A DNA stretch of 64,000 nucleotides, from contig NW_027469582.1 of NCBI RefSeq assembly GCF_051020765.1, forward strand, positions 1-64,000, read 5' to 3'. Made by a program: the position numbers and the translations under genes. The DNA comes from Lasioglossum baleicum (Eukaryota; Arthropoda; Insecta; Hymenoptera; Halictidae). This document shows, piece after piece, positions 36,412 through 50,600 of the stretch. A model generated the notes under the pieces. It worked only from the letters and a program-made list of their open reading frames with translations. It was not told the DNA's origin and ran no database searches. The stretch's first letter is position 1, and each line of letters opens with the position of its first letter.

Positions 36412-39400
36412 ATGCGCATAACAAAAAACCTGCGCATGCGCATCCCAAAAAACCTGCGCATGCGCATCCCACAAAACCTGCGCATGCGCATCCCACAAAA
36501 CCTGCGCATGCGCATCCCACAAAACCTCGCACGTGTTTTTACTCGACTAGCCTGCGGGATGCATCCTCTCGCACGTGTTTTTGCTCGACTAGCCTGCGGG
36601 ATGCATCCTCTCGCACGTGTTTTTGCTCGACTAGCCTGCGGGAAGCATCCTCTCGCACGTGTTTTTACTCGACTAGCCTGCGGGAAGCATCCTCTTGCAC
36701 GTGTTTTTACTCGACTAGCCTGCGGGATGCATCCTCTCGCATGTGTTTTTACTCGACTAGCCATGCGCATCCCAAAAAACCTGCGCATGCGCATCCCAAA
36801 AAACATGCGCATGCGCATCCCAAAAAACCTGCGCATGCGCATCCCAGAAAACCTGCGCATGCGCATCCCACAAAACCTGCGCATGCGCATCCCACAAAAC
36901 CTCGCACATGTTTTTACTCGACTAGCCTGCGGGATGCATCCTCTCGCACGTGTTTTTACTCGACTAGACTGCGGGAAGCATCCTCTCGCACGTGTTTTTA
37001 CTCGACTAGCCTGCGGGAAGCATCCTCTTGCACGTGTTTTTACTCGACTAGCCTGCGGGATGCATCCTCTCGCACGTGTTTTTACTCGACTAGCCTGCGG
37101 GAAGCATCCTCTCGCACGTGTTTTTACTCGACTAGCCTGCGGGAAGCATCCTCTTGCACGTGTTTTTACTCGACTAGCCTGCGGGATGCATCCTCTCGCA
37201 CGTGTTTTTACTCGACTAGCCTGCGGGATGCATCCTCTCGCACGTGTTTTTACTCGACTAGCCTGCGGGATGCATCCTCTCGCACGTGTTTTTGCTCGAC
37301 TAGCCTGCGGGATGCATCCTCTCGCACGTGTTTTTGCTCGACTAGCCTGCGGGATGCATCCTCTCGCACGTGTTTTTACTCGACTAGCCTGCGGGATGCA
37401 TCCTCTCGCACGTGTTTTTACTCGACTAGCCTGCGGGAAGCATCCTCTCGCACGTGTTTTTACTCGACTAGCCTGCGGGATGCATCCTCTCGCACGTGTT
37501 TTTACTCGACTAGCCTGCGGGATGCACCCTCTCGCACGTGTTTTTACTCGACTAGCCTGCGGGATGCATCCTCTCGCACGTGTTTTTACTCGACTAGCCT
37601 GCGGGATGCATCCTCTCGCACGTGTTTTTACTCGACTAGCCTGCGGGAAGCATCCTCTCGCACGTGTTTTTGCTCGACTAGCCTGCGGGATGCATCCTCT
37701 CGCACGTGTTTTTGCTCGACTAGCCTGCGGGATGCATCCTCCCGCACGTGTTTTTACTCGACTAGCCTGCGGGATGCATCCTCTCGCACGTGTTTTTACT
37801 GGACTAGCCTGCGGGATGCATCCTCTCGCACGGGTTTTTACTCGACCAGCCTGCGGGATGCACCCTCTCGCACGTGTTTTTACTCGACTAGCCTGCGGGA
37901 TGCATCCTCTCGCATGTGTTCTTACTCGACTAGCCATGCGCATCCCAAAAAACCTGCGCATGCGCATCCCAAAAAACCTGCGCATGCGCATCCCAGAAAA
38001 CCTGCGCATGCGCATCCCACAAAACCTGCACATGCGCATCCCACAAAACCTCGCACGTGTTTTTGCTCGACTAGCCTGCGGGATGCATCCTCTCGCACGT
38101 GTTTTTGCTCGACTAGCCTGCGGGAAGCATCCTCTCGCACGTGTTTTTACTCGACTAGCCTGCGGGAAGCATCCTCTTGCACGTGTTTTTACTCGACTAG
38201 CCTGCGGGATGCATCCTCTCGCACGTGTTTTTGCTCGACTAGCCTGCGGGATGCATCCTCTCGCACGTGTTTTTACTCGACTAGCCTGCGGGATGCATCC
38301 TCACGCACGTGTTTTACTCGACTAGCCTGCGGGATGCATCCTCTCGCACGTGTTTTTACTCGACTAGCCTGCGGGATGCATCCTCCCGCACGTGTTTTTG
38401 CTCGACTAGCCTGCGGGAAGCATCCTCTTGCACGTCTTTTTACTCGACTAGCCTGCGGGATGCATCCTCTCGCACGTGTTTTTGCTCGACTAGCCTGCGG
38501 GATGCATACTACCGCACGTGTTTTTACTCGACTAGCCTGCGGGATGCATCCTCTCGCACGTGTTTTTACTGGACTAGCCTGCGGGATGCATCCTCTCGCA
38601 CGTGTTTTTACTCGACCAGCCTGCGGGATGCACCCTCTCGCACGTGTTTTTACTCGACTAGCCTGCGGGATGCATCCTCTCGCATGTGTTTTTACTCGAC
38701 TAGCCATGCGCATCCCAAAAAACCTGCGCATGCGCATCCCAGAAAACCTGCGCATGCGCATCCCACAAAACCTGCGCATGCGCATCCCACAAAACCTCGC
38801 ACGTCTTTTTACTCGACTAGCCTGCGGGATGCATCCTCTCGCACGTGTTTTTACTCGACTAGCCTGCGGGAAGCATCCTCTCGCACGTGTTTTTACTCGA
38901 CTAGCCTGCGGGAAGCATCCTCTTGCACGTGTTTTTACTCGACTAGCCTGCGGGATGCATCCTCTCGCACGTGTTTTTACTCGACTAGCCTGCGGGAAGC
39001 ATCCTCTCGCACGTGTTTTTACTCGACTAGCCTGCGGGAAGCATCCTCTTGCACGTGTTTTTACTCGACTAGCCTGCGGGATGCATCCTCTCGCACGTGT
39101 TTTTACTCGACTAGCCTGCGGGATGCATCCTCTCGCACGTGTTTTTACTCGACTAGCCTGCGGGATGCATCCTCTCGCACGTGTTTTTGCTCGACTAGCC
39201 TGCGGGATGCATCCTCCCGCACGTGTTTTTGCTCGACTAGCCTGCGGGATGCATCCTCTCGCACGTGTTTTTACTCGACTAGCCTGCGGGATGCATCCTC
39301 TCGCACGTGTTTTTACTCGACTAGCCTGCGGGAAGCATCCTCTCGCACGTGTTTTTACTCGACTAGCCTGCGGGATGCATCCTCTCGCACGTGTTTTTAC

Positions 39401-41631
39401 TCGACTAGCCTGCGGGATGCACCCTCTCGCACGTGTTTTTACTCGACTAGCCTGCGGGATGCATCCTCTCGCACGTGTTTTTACTCGACTAGCCTGCGGG
39501 ATGCATCCTCTCGCACGTGTTTTTACTGGACTGGCCTGCGGGAAGCCTCCTCTCGCACGTGTTTTTGCTCGACTAGCCTGCGGGATGCATCCTCTCGCAC
39601 GTGTTTTTGCTCGACTAGCCTGCGGGATGCATCCTCCCGCACGTGTTTTTACTCGACTAGCCTGCGGGATGCATCCTCTCGCACGTGTTTTTACTGGACT
39701 AGCCTGCGGGATGCATCCTCTCGCACGTGTTTTTACTCGACCAGCCTGCGGGATGCACCCTCTCGCACGTGTTTTTACTCGACTAGCCTGCGGGATGCAT
39801 CCTCTCGCATGTGTTTTTACTCGACTAGCCATGCGCATCCCAAAAAACCTGCGCATGCGCATCCCAAAAAACCTGCGCATGCGCATCCCAGAAAACCTGC
39901 GCATGCGCATCCCACAAAACCGGCGCATGCGCATCCCACAAAACCTCGCACGTGTTTTTACTCGACTAGCCTGCGGGATGCATCCTCTCGCACGTGTTTT
40001 TGCTCGACTAGCCTGCGGGATGCATCCTCTCGCACGTGTTTTTGCTCGACTAGCCTGCGGGAAGCATCCTCTCGCACGTGTTTTTACTCGACTAGCCTGC
40101 GGGAAGCATCCTCTTGCACGTGTTTTTACTCGACTAGCCTGCGGGATGCATCCTCTCGCACGTGTTTTTGCTCGACTAGCCTGCGGGATGCATCCTCCCG
40201 CACGTGTTTTTGCTCGACTAGCCTGCGGGAAGCATCCTCTTGCACGTGTTTTTACTCGACTAGCCTGCGGGATGCATCCTCTCGCACGTGTCTTTGCTCG
40301 ACTAGCCTGCGGGATGCATCGTCTCGCACGTCTTTTTACTCGACTAGCCTGCGGGATGCACCCTCTCGCACGTGTTTTTACTCGACTAGCCTGCGGGATG
40401 CATCCTCTCGCATGTGTTTTTACTCGACTAGCCATGCGCATCCCAAAAAACCTGCGCATGCGCATCCCAAAAAACATGCGCATGCGCATCCCAAAAAACC
40501 TGCGCATGCGCATCCCATAAAACCTGCGCATGCGCATCCCACAAAACCTCGCACGTGTTTTTACTCGACTAGCCTGCGGGATGCATCCTCTCGCACGTGT
40601 TTTTACTCGACTAGCCTGCGGGATGCATCCTCTCGCACGTGTTTTTACTCGACTAGCCTGCGGGATGCACCCTCTCGCACGTGTTTTTACTCGACTAGCC
40701 TGCGGGATGCATCCTCTCGCACGTGTTTTTACTCGACTAGCCTGCGGGATGCATCCTCTCGCACGTGTTTTTACTGGACTGGCCTGCGGGAAGCCTCCTC
40801 TCGCACGTGTTTTTGCTCGACTAGCCTGCGGGATGCATCCTCTCGCACGTGTTTTTGCTCGACTAGCCTGCGGGATGCATCCTCCCGCACGTGTTTTTAC
40901 TCGACTAGCCTGCGGGATGCATCCTCTCGCACGTGTTTTTACTGGACTAGCCTGCGGGATGCATCCTCTCGCACGTGTTTTTACTCGACCAGCCTGCGGG
41001 ATGCACCCTCTCGCACGTGTTTTTACTCGACTAGCCTGCGGGATGCATCCTCTCGCATGTGTTTTTACTCGACTAGCCATGCGCATCCCAAAAAACCTGG
41101 GCATGCGCATCCCAAAAAACCTGCGCATGCGCATCCCAGAAAACCTGCGCATGCGCATCCCACAAAACCGGCGCATGCGCATCCCACAAAACCTCGCACG
41201 TGTTTTTACTCGACTAGCCTGCGGGATGCATCCTCTCGCACGTGTTTTTGCTCGACTAGCCTGCGGGATGCATCCTCTCGCACGTGTTTTTGCTCGACTA
41301 GCCTGCGGGAAGCATCCTCTCGCACGTGTTTTTACTCGACTAGCCTGCGGGAAGCATCCTCTTGCACGTGTTTTTACTCGACTAGCCTGCGGGATGCATC
41401 CTCTCGCACGTGTTTTTGCTCGACTAGCCTGCGGGATGCATCCTCTCGCACGTGTTTTTACTCGACTAGCCTGCGGGATGCATCCTCACGCACGTGTTTT
41501 ACTCGACTAGCCTGCGGGATGCATCCTCTCGCACGTGTTTTTACTCGACTAGCCTGCGGGATGCATCCTCCCGCACGTGTTTTTGCTCGACTAGCCTGCG
41601 GGAAGCATCCTCTTGCACGTGTTTTTACTCG

Positions 41632-44600
41632 ACTAGCCTGCGGGATGCATCCTCTCGCACGTGTCTTTGCTCGACTAGCCTGCGGGATGCATCGTCTCGC
41701 ACGTCTTTTTACTCGACTAGCCTGCGGGATGCACCCTCTCGCACGTGTTTTTACTCGACTAGCCTGCGGGATGCATCCTCTCGCATGTGTTTTTACTCGA
41801 CTAGCCATGCGCATCCCAAAAAACCTGCGCATGCGCATCCCAAAAAACATGCGCATGCGCATCCCAAAAAACCTGCGCATGCGCATCCCATAAAACCTGC
41901 GCATGCGCATCCCACAAAACCTCGCACGTGTTTTTACTCGACTAGCCTGCGGGATGCATCCTCTCGCACGTGTTTTTACTCGACTAGCCTGCGGGATGCA
42001 TCCTCTCGCACGTGTTTTTACTGGACTAGCCTGCGGGATGCATCCTCTCGCACGTGTTTTTACTCGACCAGCCTGCGGGATGCACCCTCTCGCACGTGTT
42101 TTTACTCGACTAGCCTGCGGGATGCATCCTCTCGCACGTGTTTTTACTGGACTAGCCTGCGGGATGCATCCTCTCGCACGTGTTTTTGCTCGACTAGCCT
42201 GCGGGATGCATCCTCTCGCACGTGTTTTTGCTCGACTAGCCTGTGGGATGCATCCTCCCGCACGTGTTTTTACTCGACTAGCCTGCGGGATGCATCCTCT
42301 CGCACGTGTTTTTGCTGGACTAGCCTGCGGGATGCATCCTCTCGCACGTGTTTTTACTCGACCAGCCTGCGGGATGCACCCTCTCGCACGTGTTTTTACT
42401 CGACTAGCCTGCGGGATGCATCCTCTCGCATGTGTTTTTACTCGACTAGCCATGCGCATCCCAAAAAACCTGCGCATGCGCATCCCAAAAAACCTGCGCA
42501 TGCGCATCCCACAAAACCTGCGCATGCGCATCCCACAAAACCTGCGCATGCGCATCCCACAAAACCTCGCACGTGTTTTTACTCGACTAGCCTGCGGGAT
42601 GCATCCTCTCGCACGTGTTTTTGCTCGACTAGCCTGCGGGATGCATCCTCTCGCACGTGTTTTTGCTCGACTAGCCTGCGGGAAGCATCCTCTCGCACGT
42701 GTTTTTACTCGACTAGCCTGCGGGAAGCATCCTCTTGCACGTGTTTTTACTCGACTAGCCTGCGGGATGCATCCTCTCGCACGTGTTTTTGCTCGACTAG
42801 CCTGCGGGATGCATCCTCTCGCACGTGTTTTTACTCGACTAGCCTGCGGGATGCATCCTCACGCACGTGTTTTACTCGACTAGCCTGCGGGATGCATCCT
42901 CTCGCACGTGTTTTTACTCGACTAGCCTGCGGGATGCATCCTCCCGCACGTGTTTTTACTCGACTAGCCTGCGGGATGCATCCTCTCGCACGTGTTTTTG
43001 CTCGACTAGCCTGCGGGATGCATCCTCTCGCACGTGTTTTTGCTCGACTAGCCTGCGGGAAGCATCCTCTCGCACGTGTTTTTACTCGACTAGCCTGCGG
43101 GAAGCATCCTCTTGCACGTGTTTTTACTCGACTAGCCTGCGGGATGCATCCTCTCGCACGTGTTTTTGCTCGACTAGCCTGCGGGATGCATCCTCTCGCA
43201 CGTGTTTTTGCTCGACTAGCCTGCGGGATGCATCCTCTCGCACGTGTTTTTACTCGACTAGCCTGCGGGATGCATCCTCACGCACGTGTTTTACTCGACT
43301 AGCCTGCGGGATGCATCCTCTCGCACGTGTTTTTACTCGACTAGCCTGCGGGATGCATCCTCCCGCACGTGTTTTTGCTCGACTAGCCTGCGGGAAGCAT
43401 CCTCTTGCACGTGTTTTTACTCGACTAGCCTGCGGGATGCATCCTCTCGCACGTGTCTTTGCTCGACTAGCCTGCGGGATGCATCGTCTCGCACGTCTTT
43501 TTACTCGACTAGCCTGCGGGATGCACCCTCTCGCACGTGTTTTTACTCGACTAGCCTGCGGGATGCATCCTCTCGCATGTGTTTTTACTCGACTAGCCAT
43601 GCGCATCCCAAAAAACCTGCGCATGCGCATCTCAAAAAACATGCGCATGCGCATCCCAAAAAACCTGCGCATGCGCATCCCATAAAACCTGCGCATGCGC
43701 ATCCCACAAAACCTCGCACGTGTTTTTACTCGACTAGCCTGCGGGATGCATCCTCTCGCACGTGTTTTTACTCGACTAGCCTGCGGGAAGCATCCTCTCG
43801 CACGTGTTTTTACTCGACTAGCCTGCGGGAAGCATCCTCTTGCACGTGTTTTTACTCGACTAGCCTGCGGGATGCATCCTCTCGCACGTGTTTTTACTCG
43901 ACTAGCCTGCGGGATGCATCCTCTCGCACGTCTTTTTACTCGACTAGCCTGCGGGATGCATCCTCTCGCACGTGTTTTGGCTCGACTAGCCTGCGGGATG
44001 CATACTACCGCACGTGTTTTTACTCGACTAGCCTGCGGGATGCATCCTCTCGCACGTGTTTTTAATGGACTAGCCTGCGGGATGCATCCTCTCGCACGTG
44101 TTTTTACTCGATCAGCCTGCGGGATGCACCCTCTCGCACGTGTTTTTACTCGACTAGCCTGCGGGATGCATCCTCTCGCATGTGTTTTTACTCAACTAGC
44201 CATGCGCATCCCAAAAAACCTGCGCATGCGCATCCCAGAAAACCTGCGCATGCGCATCCCACAAAACCTGCGCATGCGCATCCCACAAAACCTCGCACGT
44301 GTTTTTACTCGACTAGCCTGCGGGATGCATCCTCTCGCACGTGTTTTTACTCGACTAGCCTGCGGGAAGCATCCTCTCGCACGTGTTTTTACTCGACTAG
44401 CCTGCGGGAAGCATCCTCTTGCACGTGTTTTTATTCGACTAGCCTGCGGGATGCATCCTCTCGCACGTGTTTTTACTCGACTAGCCTGCGGGAAGCATCC
44501 TCTCGCACGTGTTTTTACTCGACTAGCCTGCGGGAAGCATCCTCTTGCACGTGTTTTTACTCGACTAGCCTGCGGGATGCATCCTCTCGCACGTGTTTTT

Positions 44601-47600
44601 ACTCGACTAGCCTGCGGGATGCATCCTCTCGCACGTGTTTTTACTCGACTAGCCTGCGGGATGCATCCTCTCGCACGTGTTTTTGCTCGACTAGCCTGCG
44701 GGATGCATCCTCTCGCACGTGTTTTTGCTCGACTAGCCTGCGGGATGCATCCTCTCGCACGTGTTTTTACTCGACTAGCCTGCGGGATGCATCCTCTCGC
44801 ACGTGTTTTTACTCGAGTAGCCTGCGGGAAGCATCCTCTCGCACGTGTTTTTACTCGACTAGCCTGCGGGATGCATCCTCTCGCACGTGTTTTTACTCGA
44901 CTAGCCTGCGGGATGCACCCTCTCGCACGTGTTTTTACTCGACTAGCCTGCGGGATGCATCCTCTCGCACGTGTTTTTACTCGACTAGCCTGCGGGATGC
45001 ATCCTCTCGCACGTGTTTTTACTGGACTAGCCTGCGGGAAGCATCCTCTCGCACGTGTTTTTGCTCGACTAGCCTGCGGGATGCATCCTCTCGCACGTGT
45101 TTTTGCTCGACTAGCCTGCGGGAAGCATCCTCTTGCACGTCTTTTTACTCGACTAGCCTGCGGGATGCATCCTCTCGCACGTGTTTTTGCTCGACTAGCC
45201 TGCGGGATGCATACTACCGCACGTGTTTTTACTCGACTAGCCTGCGGGATGCATCCTCTCGCACGTGTTTTTACTGGACTAGCCTGCGGGATGCATCCTC
45301 TCGCACGTGTTTTTACTCGACCAGCCTGCGGGATGCACCCTCTCGCACGTGTTTTTACTCGACTAGCCTGCGGGATGCATCCTCTCGCATGTGTTTTTAC
45401 TCGACTAGCCATGCGCATCCCAAAAAACCTGCGCATGCGCATCCCAGAAAACCTGCGCATGCGCATCCCACAAAACCTGCGCATGCGCATCCCACAAAAC
45501 CTCGCACGTGTTTTTACTCGACTAGCCTGCGGGATGCATCCTCCCGCACGTGTTTTTGCTCGACTAGCCTGCGGGAAGCATCCTCTTGCACGTCTTTTTA
45601 CTCGACTAGCCTGCGGGATGCATCCTCTCGCACGTGTCTTTGCTCGACTAGCCTGCGGGATGCATACTACCGCACGTGTTTTTACTCGACTAGCCTGCGG
45701 GATGCATCCTCTCGCACGTGTTTTTGCTCGACTAGCCTGCGGGATGCATCCTCTCGCACGTGTTTTTACTCGACTAGCCTGCGGGATGCATCCTCTCGCA
45801 CGTGTTTTTACTCGACTAGCCTGCGGGAAGCATCCTCTCGCACGTGTTTTTACTCGACTAGCCTGCGGGATGCATCCTCTCGCACGTGTTTTTACTCGAC
45901 TAGCCTGCGGGATGCACCCTCTCGCACGTGTTTTTACTCGACTAGCCTGCGGGATGCATCCTCTCGCACGTGTTTTTACTCGACTAGCCTGCGGGATGCA
46001 TCCTCTCGCACGTGTTTTTACTGGACTGGCCTGCGGGAAGCCTCCTCTCGCACGTGTTTTTGCTCGACTAGCCTGCGGGATGCATCCTCTCGCACGTGTT
46101 TTTGCTCGACTAGCCTGCGGGATGCATTCTCCCGCACGTGTTTTTACTCGACTAGCCTGCGGGATGCATCCTCTCGCACGTCTTTTTACTCGACTAGCCT
46201 GCGGGATGCATCCTCTCGCACGTGTTTTTGCTCGACTAGCCTGCGGGATGCATACTACCGCACGTGTTTTTACTCGACTAGCCTGCGGGATGCATCCTCT
46301 CGCACGTGTTTTTACTGGACTAGCCTGCGGGATGCATCCTCTCGCACGTGTTTTTACTCGATCAGCCTGCGGGATGCACCCTCTCGCACGTGTTTTTACT
46401 CGACTAGCCTGCGGGATGCATCCTCTCGCATGTGTTTTTACTCGACTAGCCATGCGCATCCCAAAAAACCTGCGCATGCGCATCCCAGAAAACCTGCGCA
46501 TGCGCATCCCACAAAACCTGCGCATGCGCATCCCACAAAACCTCGCACGTGTTTTTACTCGACTAGCCTGCGGGATGCATCCTCTCGCACGTGTTTTTAC
46601 TCGACTAGCCTGCGGGAAGCATCCTCTCGCACGTGTTTTTACTCGACTAGCCTGCGGGAAGCATCCTCTTGCACGTGTTTTTATTCGACTAGCCTGCGGG
46701 ATGCATCCTCTCGCACGTGTTTTTACTCGACTAGCCTGCGGGAAGCATCCTCTCGCACGTGTTTTTACTCGACTAGCCTGCGGGAAGCATCCTCTTGCAC
46801 GTGTTTTTACTCGACTAGCCTGCGGGATGCATCCTCTCGCACGTGTTTTTACTCGACTAGCCTGCGGGATGCATCCTCTCGCACGTGTTTTTACTCGACT
46901 AGCCTGCGGGATGCATCCTCTCGCACGTGTTTTTGCTCGACTAGCCTGCGGGATGCATCCTCTCGCACGTGTTTTTGCTCGACTAGCCTGGGGGATGCAT
47001 CCTCTCGCACGTGTTTTTACTCGACTAGCCTGCGGGATGCATCCTCTCGCACGTGTTTTTACTCGACTAGCCTGCGGGAAGCATCCTCTCGCACGTGTTT
47101 TTACTCGACTAGCCTGCGGGATGCATCCTCTCGCACGTGTTTTTACTCGACTAGCCTGCGGGATGCACCCTCTCGCACGTGTTTTTACTCGACTAGCCTG
47201 CGGGATGCATCCTCTCGCACGTGTTTTTACTCGACTAGCCTGCGGGATGCATCCTCTCGCACGTGTTTTTACTGGACTAGCCTGCGGGAAGCATCCTCTC
47301 GCACGTGTTTTTGCTCGACTAGCCTGCGGGATGCATCCTCTCGCACGTGTTTTTGCTCGACTAGCCTGCGGGAAGCATCCTCTTGCACGTCTTTTTACTC
47401 GACTAGCCTGCGGGATGCATCCTCTCGCACGTGTTTTTGCTCGACTAGCCTGCGGGATGCATACTACCGCACGTGTTTTTGCTCGACTAGCCTGCGGGAT
47501 GCATCCTCTCGCACGTGTCTTTGCTCGACTAGCCTGCGGGATGCATCGTCTCGCACGTCTTTTTACTCGACTAGCCTGCGGGATGCACCCTCTCGCACGT

Positions 47601-50600
47601 GTTTTTACTCGACTAGCCTGCGGGATGCATCCTCTCGCATGTGTTTTTACTCGACTAGCCATGCGCATCCCAAAAAACCTGCGCATGCGCATCCCAAAAA
47701 ACATGCGCATGCGCATCCCAAAAAACCTGCGCATGCGCATCCCATAAAACCTGCGCATGCGCATCCCACAAAACCTCGCACGTGTTTTTACTCGACTAGC
47801 CTGCGGGATGCATCCTCTCGCACGTGTTTTTACTCGACTAGCCTGCGGGATGCATCCTCTCGCACGTGTTTTTACTGGACTAGCCTGCGGGATGCATCCT
47901 CTCGCACGTGTTTTTACTCGACCAGCCTGCGGGATGCACCCTCTCGCACGTGTTTTTACTCGACTAGCCTGCGGGATGCATCCTCTCGCACGTGTTTTTA
48001 CTGGACTAGCCTGCGGGATGCATCCTCTCGCACGTGTTTTTGCTCGACTAGCCTGCGGGATGCATCCTCTCGCACGTGTTTTTGCTCGACTAGCCTGCGG
48101 GATGCATCCTCCCGCACGTGTTTTTACTCGACTAGCCTGCGGGATGCATCCTCTCGCACGTGTTTTTGCTGGACTAGCCTGCGGGATGCATCCTCTCGCA
48201 CGTGTTTTTACTCGACCAGCCTGCGGGATGCACCCTCTCGCACGTGTTTTTACTCGACTAGCCTGCGGGATGCATCCTCTCGCATGTGTTTTTACTCGAC
48301 TAGCCATGCGCATCCCAAAAAACCTGCGCATGCGCATCCCAAAAAACCTGCGCATGCGCATCCCACAAAACCTGCGCATGCGCATCCCACAAAACCTCGC
48401 ACGTGTTTTTACTCGACTAGCCTGCGGGATGCATCCTCTCGCACGTGTTTTTGCTCGACTAGCCTGCGGGATGCATCCTCTCGCACGTGTTTTTGCTCGA
48501 CTAGCCTGCGGGAAGCATCCTCTCGCACGTGTTTTTACTCGACTAGCCTGCGGGAAGCATCCTCTTGCACGTGTTTTTACTCGACTAGCCTGCGGGATGC
48601 ATCCTCTCGCACGTGTTTTTGCTCGACTAGCCTGCGGGATGCATCCTCTCGCACGTGTTTTTACTCGACTAGCCTGCGGGATGCATCCTCACGCACGTGT
48701 TTTACTCGACTAGCCTGCGGGATGCATCCTCTCGCACGTGTTTTTACTCGACTAGCCTGCGGGATGCATCCTCCCGCACGTGTTTTTACTCGACTAGCCT
48801 GCGGGATGCATCCTCTCGCACGTGTTTTTGCTCGACTAGCCTGCGGGATGCATCCTCTCGCACGTGTTTTTGCTCGACTAGCCTGCGGGAAGCATCCTCT
48901 CGCACGTGTTTTTACTCGACTAGCCTGCGGGAAGCATCCTCTTGCACGTGTTTTTACTCGACTAGCCTGCGGGATGCATCCTCTCGCACGTGTTTTTGCT
49001 CGACTAGCCTGCGGGATGCATCCTCTCGCACGTGTTTTTGCTCGACTAGCCTGCGGGATGCATCCTCTCGCACGTGTTTTTACTCGACTAGCCTGCGGGA
49101 TGCATCCTCACGCACGTGTTTTACTCGACTAGCCTGCGGGATGCATCCTCTCGCACGTGTTTTTACTCGACTAGCCTGCGGGATGCATCCTCCCGCACGT
49201 GTTTTTGCTCGACTAGCCTGCGGGAAGCATCCTCTTGCACGTGTTTTTACTCGACTAGCCTGCGGGATGCATCCTCTCGCACGTGTCTTTGCTCGACTAG
49301 CCTGCGGGATGCATCGTCTCGCACGTCTTTTTACTCGACTAGCCTGCGGGATGCACCCTCTCGCACGTGTTTTTACTCGACTAGCCTGCGGGATGCATCC
49401 TCTCGCATGTGTTTTTACTCGACTAGCCATGCGCATCCCAAAAAACCTGCGCATGCGCATCTCAAAAAACATGCGCATGCGCATCCCAAAAAACCTGCGC
49501 ATGCGCATCCCATAAAACCTGCGCATGCGCATCCCACAAAACCTCGCACGTGTTTTTACTCGACTAGCCTGCGGGATGCATCCTCTCGCACGTGTTTTTA
49601 CTCGACTAGCCTGCGGGAAGCATCCTCTCGCACGTGTTTTTACTCGACTAGCCTGCGGGAAGCATCCTCTTGCACGTGTTTTTACTCGACTAGCCTGCGG
49701 GATGCATCCTCTCGCACGTGTTTTTACTCGACTAGCCTGCGGGATGCATCCTCTCGCACGTCTTTTTACTCGACTAGCCTGCGGGATGCATCCTCTCGCA
49801 CGTGTTTTGGCTCGACTAGCCTGCGGGATGCATACTACCGCACGTGTTTTTACTCGACTAGCCTGCGGGATGCATCCTCTCGCACGTGTTTTTACTGGAC
49901 TAGCCTGCGGGATGCATCCTCTCGCACGTGTTTTTACTCGATCAGCCTGCGGGATGCACCCTCTCGCACGTGTTTTTACTCGACTAGCCTGCGGGATGCA
50001 TCCTCTCGCATGTGTTTTTACTCAACTAGCCATGCGCATCCCAAAAAACCTGCGCATGCGCATCCCAGAAAACCTGCGCATGCGCATCCCACAAAACCTG
50101 CGCATGCGCATCCCACAAAACCTCGCACGTGTTTTTACTCGACTAGCCTGCGGGATGCATCCTCTCGCACGTGTTTTTACTCGACTAGCCTGCGGGAAGC
50201 ATCCTCTCGCACGTGTTTTTACTCGACTAGCCTGCGGGAAGCATCCTCTTGCACGTGTTTTTATTCGACTAGCCTGCGGGATGCATCCTCTCGCACGTGT
50301 TTTTACTCGACTAGCCTGCGGGAAGCATCCTCTCGCACGTGTTTTTACTCGACTAGCCTGCGGGAAGCATCCTCTTGCACGTGTTTTTACTCGACTAGCC
50401 TGCGGGATGCATCCTCTCGCACGTGTTTTTACTCGACTAGCCTGCGGGATGCATCCTCTCGCACGTGTTTTTACTCGACTAGCCTGCGGGATGCATCCTC
50501 TCGCACGTGTTTTTGCTCGACTAGCCTGCGGGATGCATCCTCTCGCACGTGTTTTTGCTCGACTAGCCTGCGGGATGCATCCTCTCGCACGTGTTTTTAC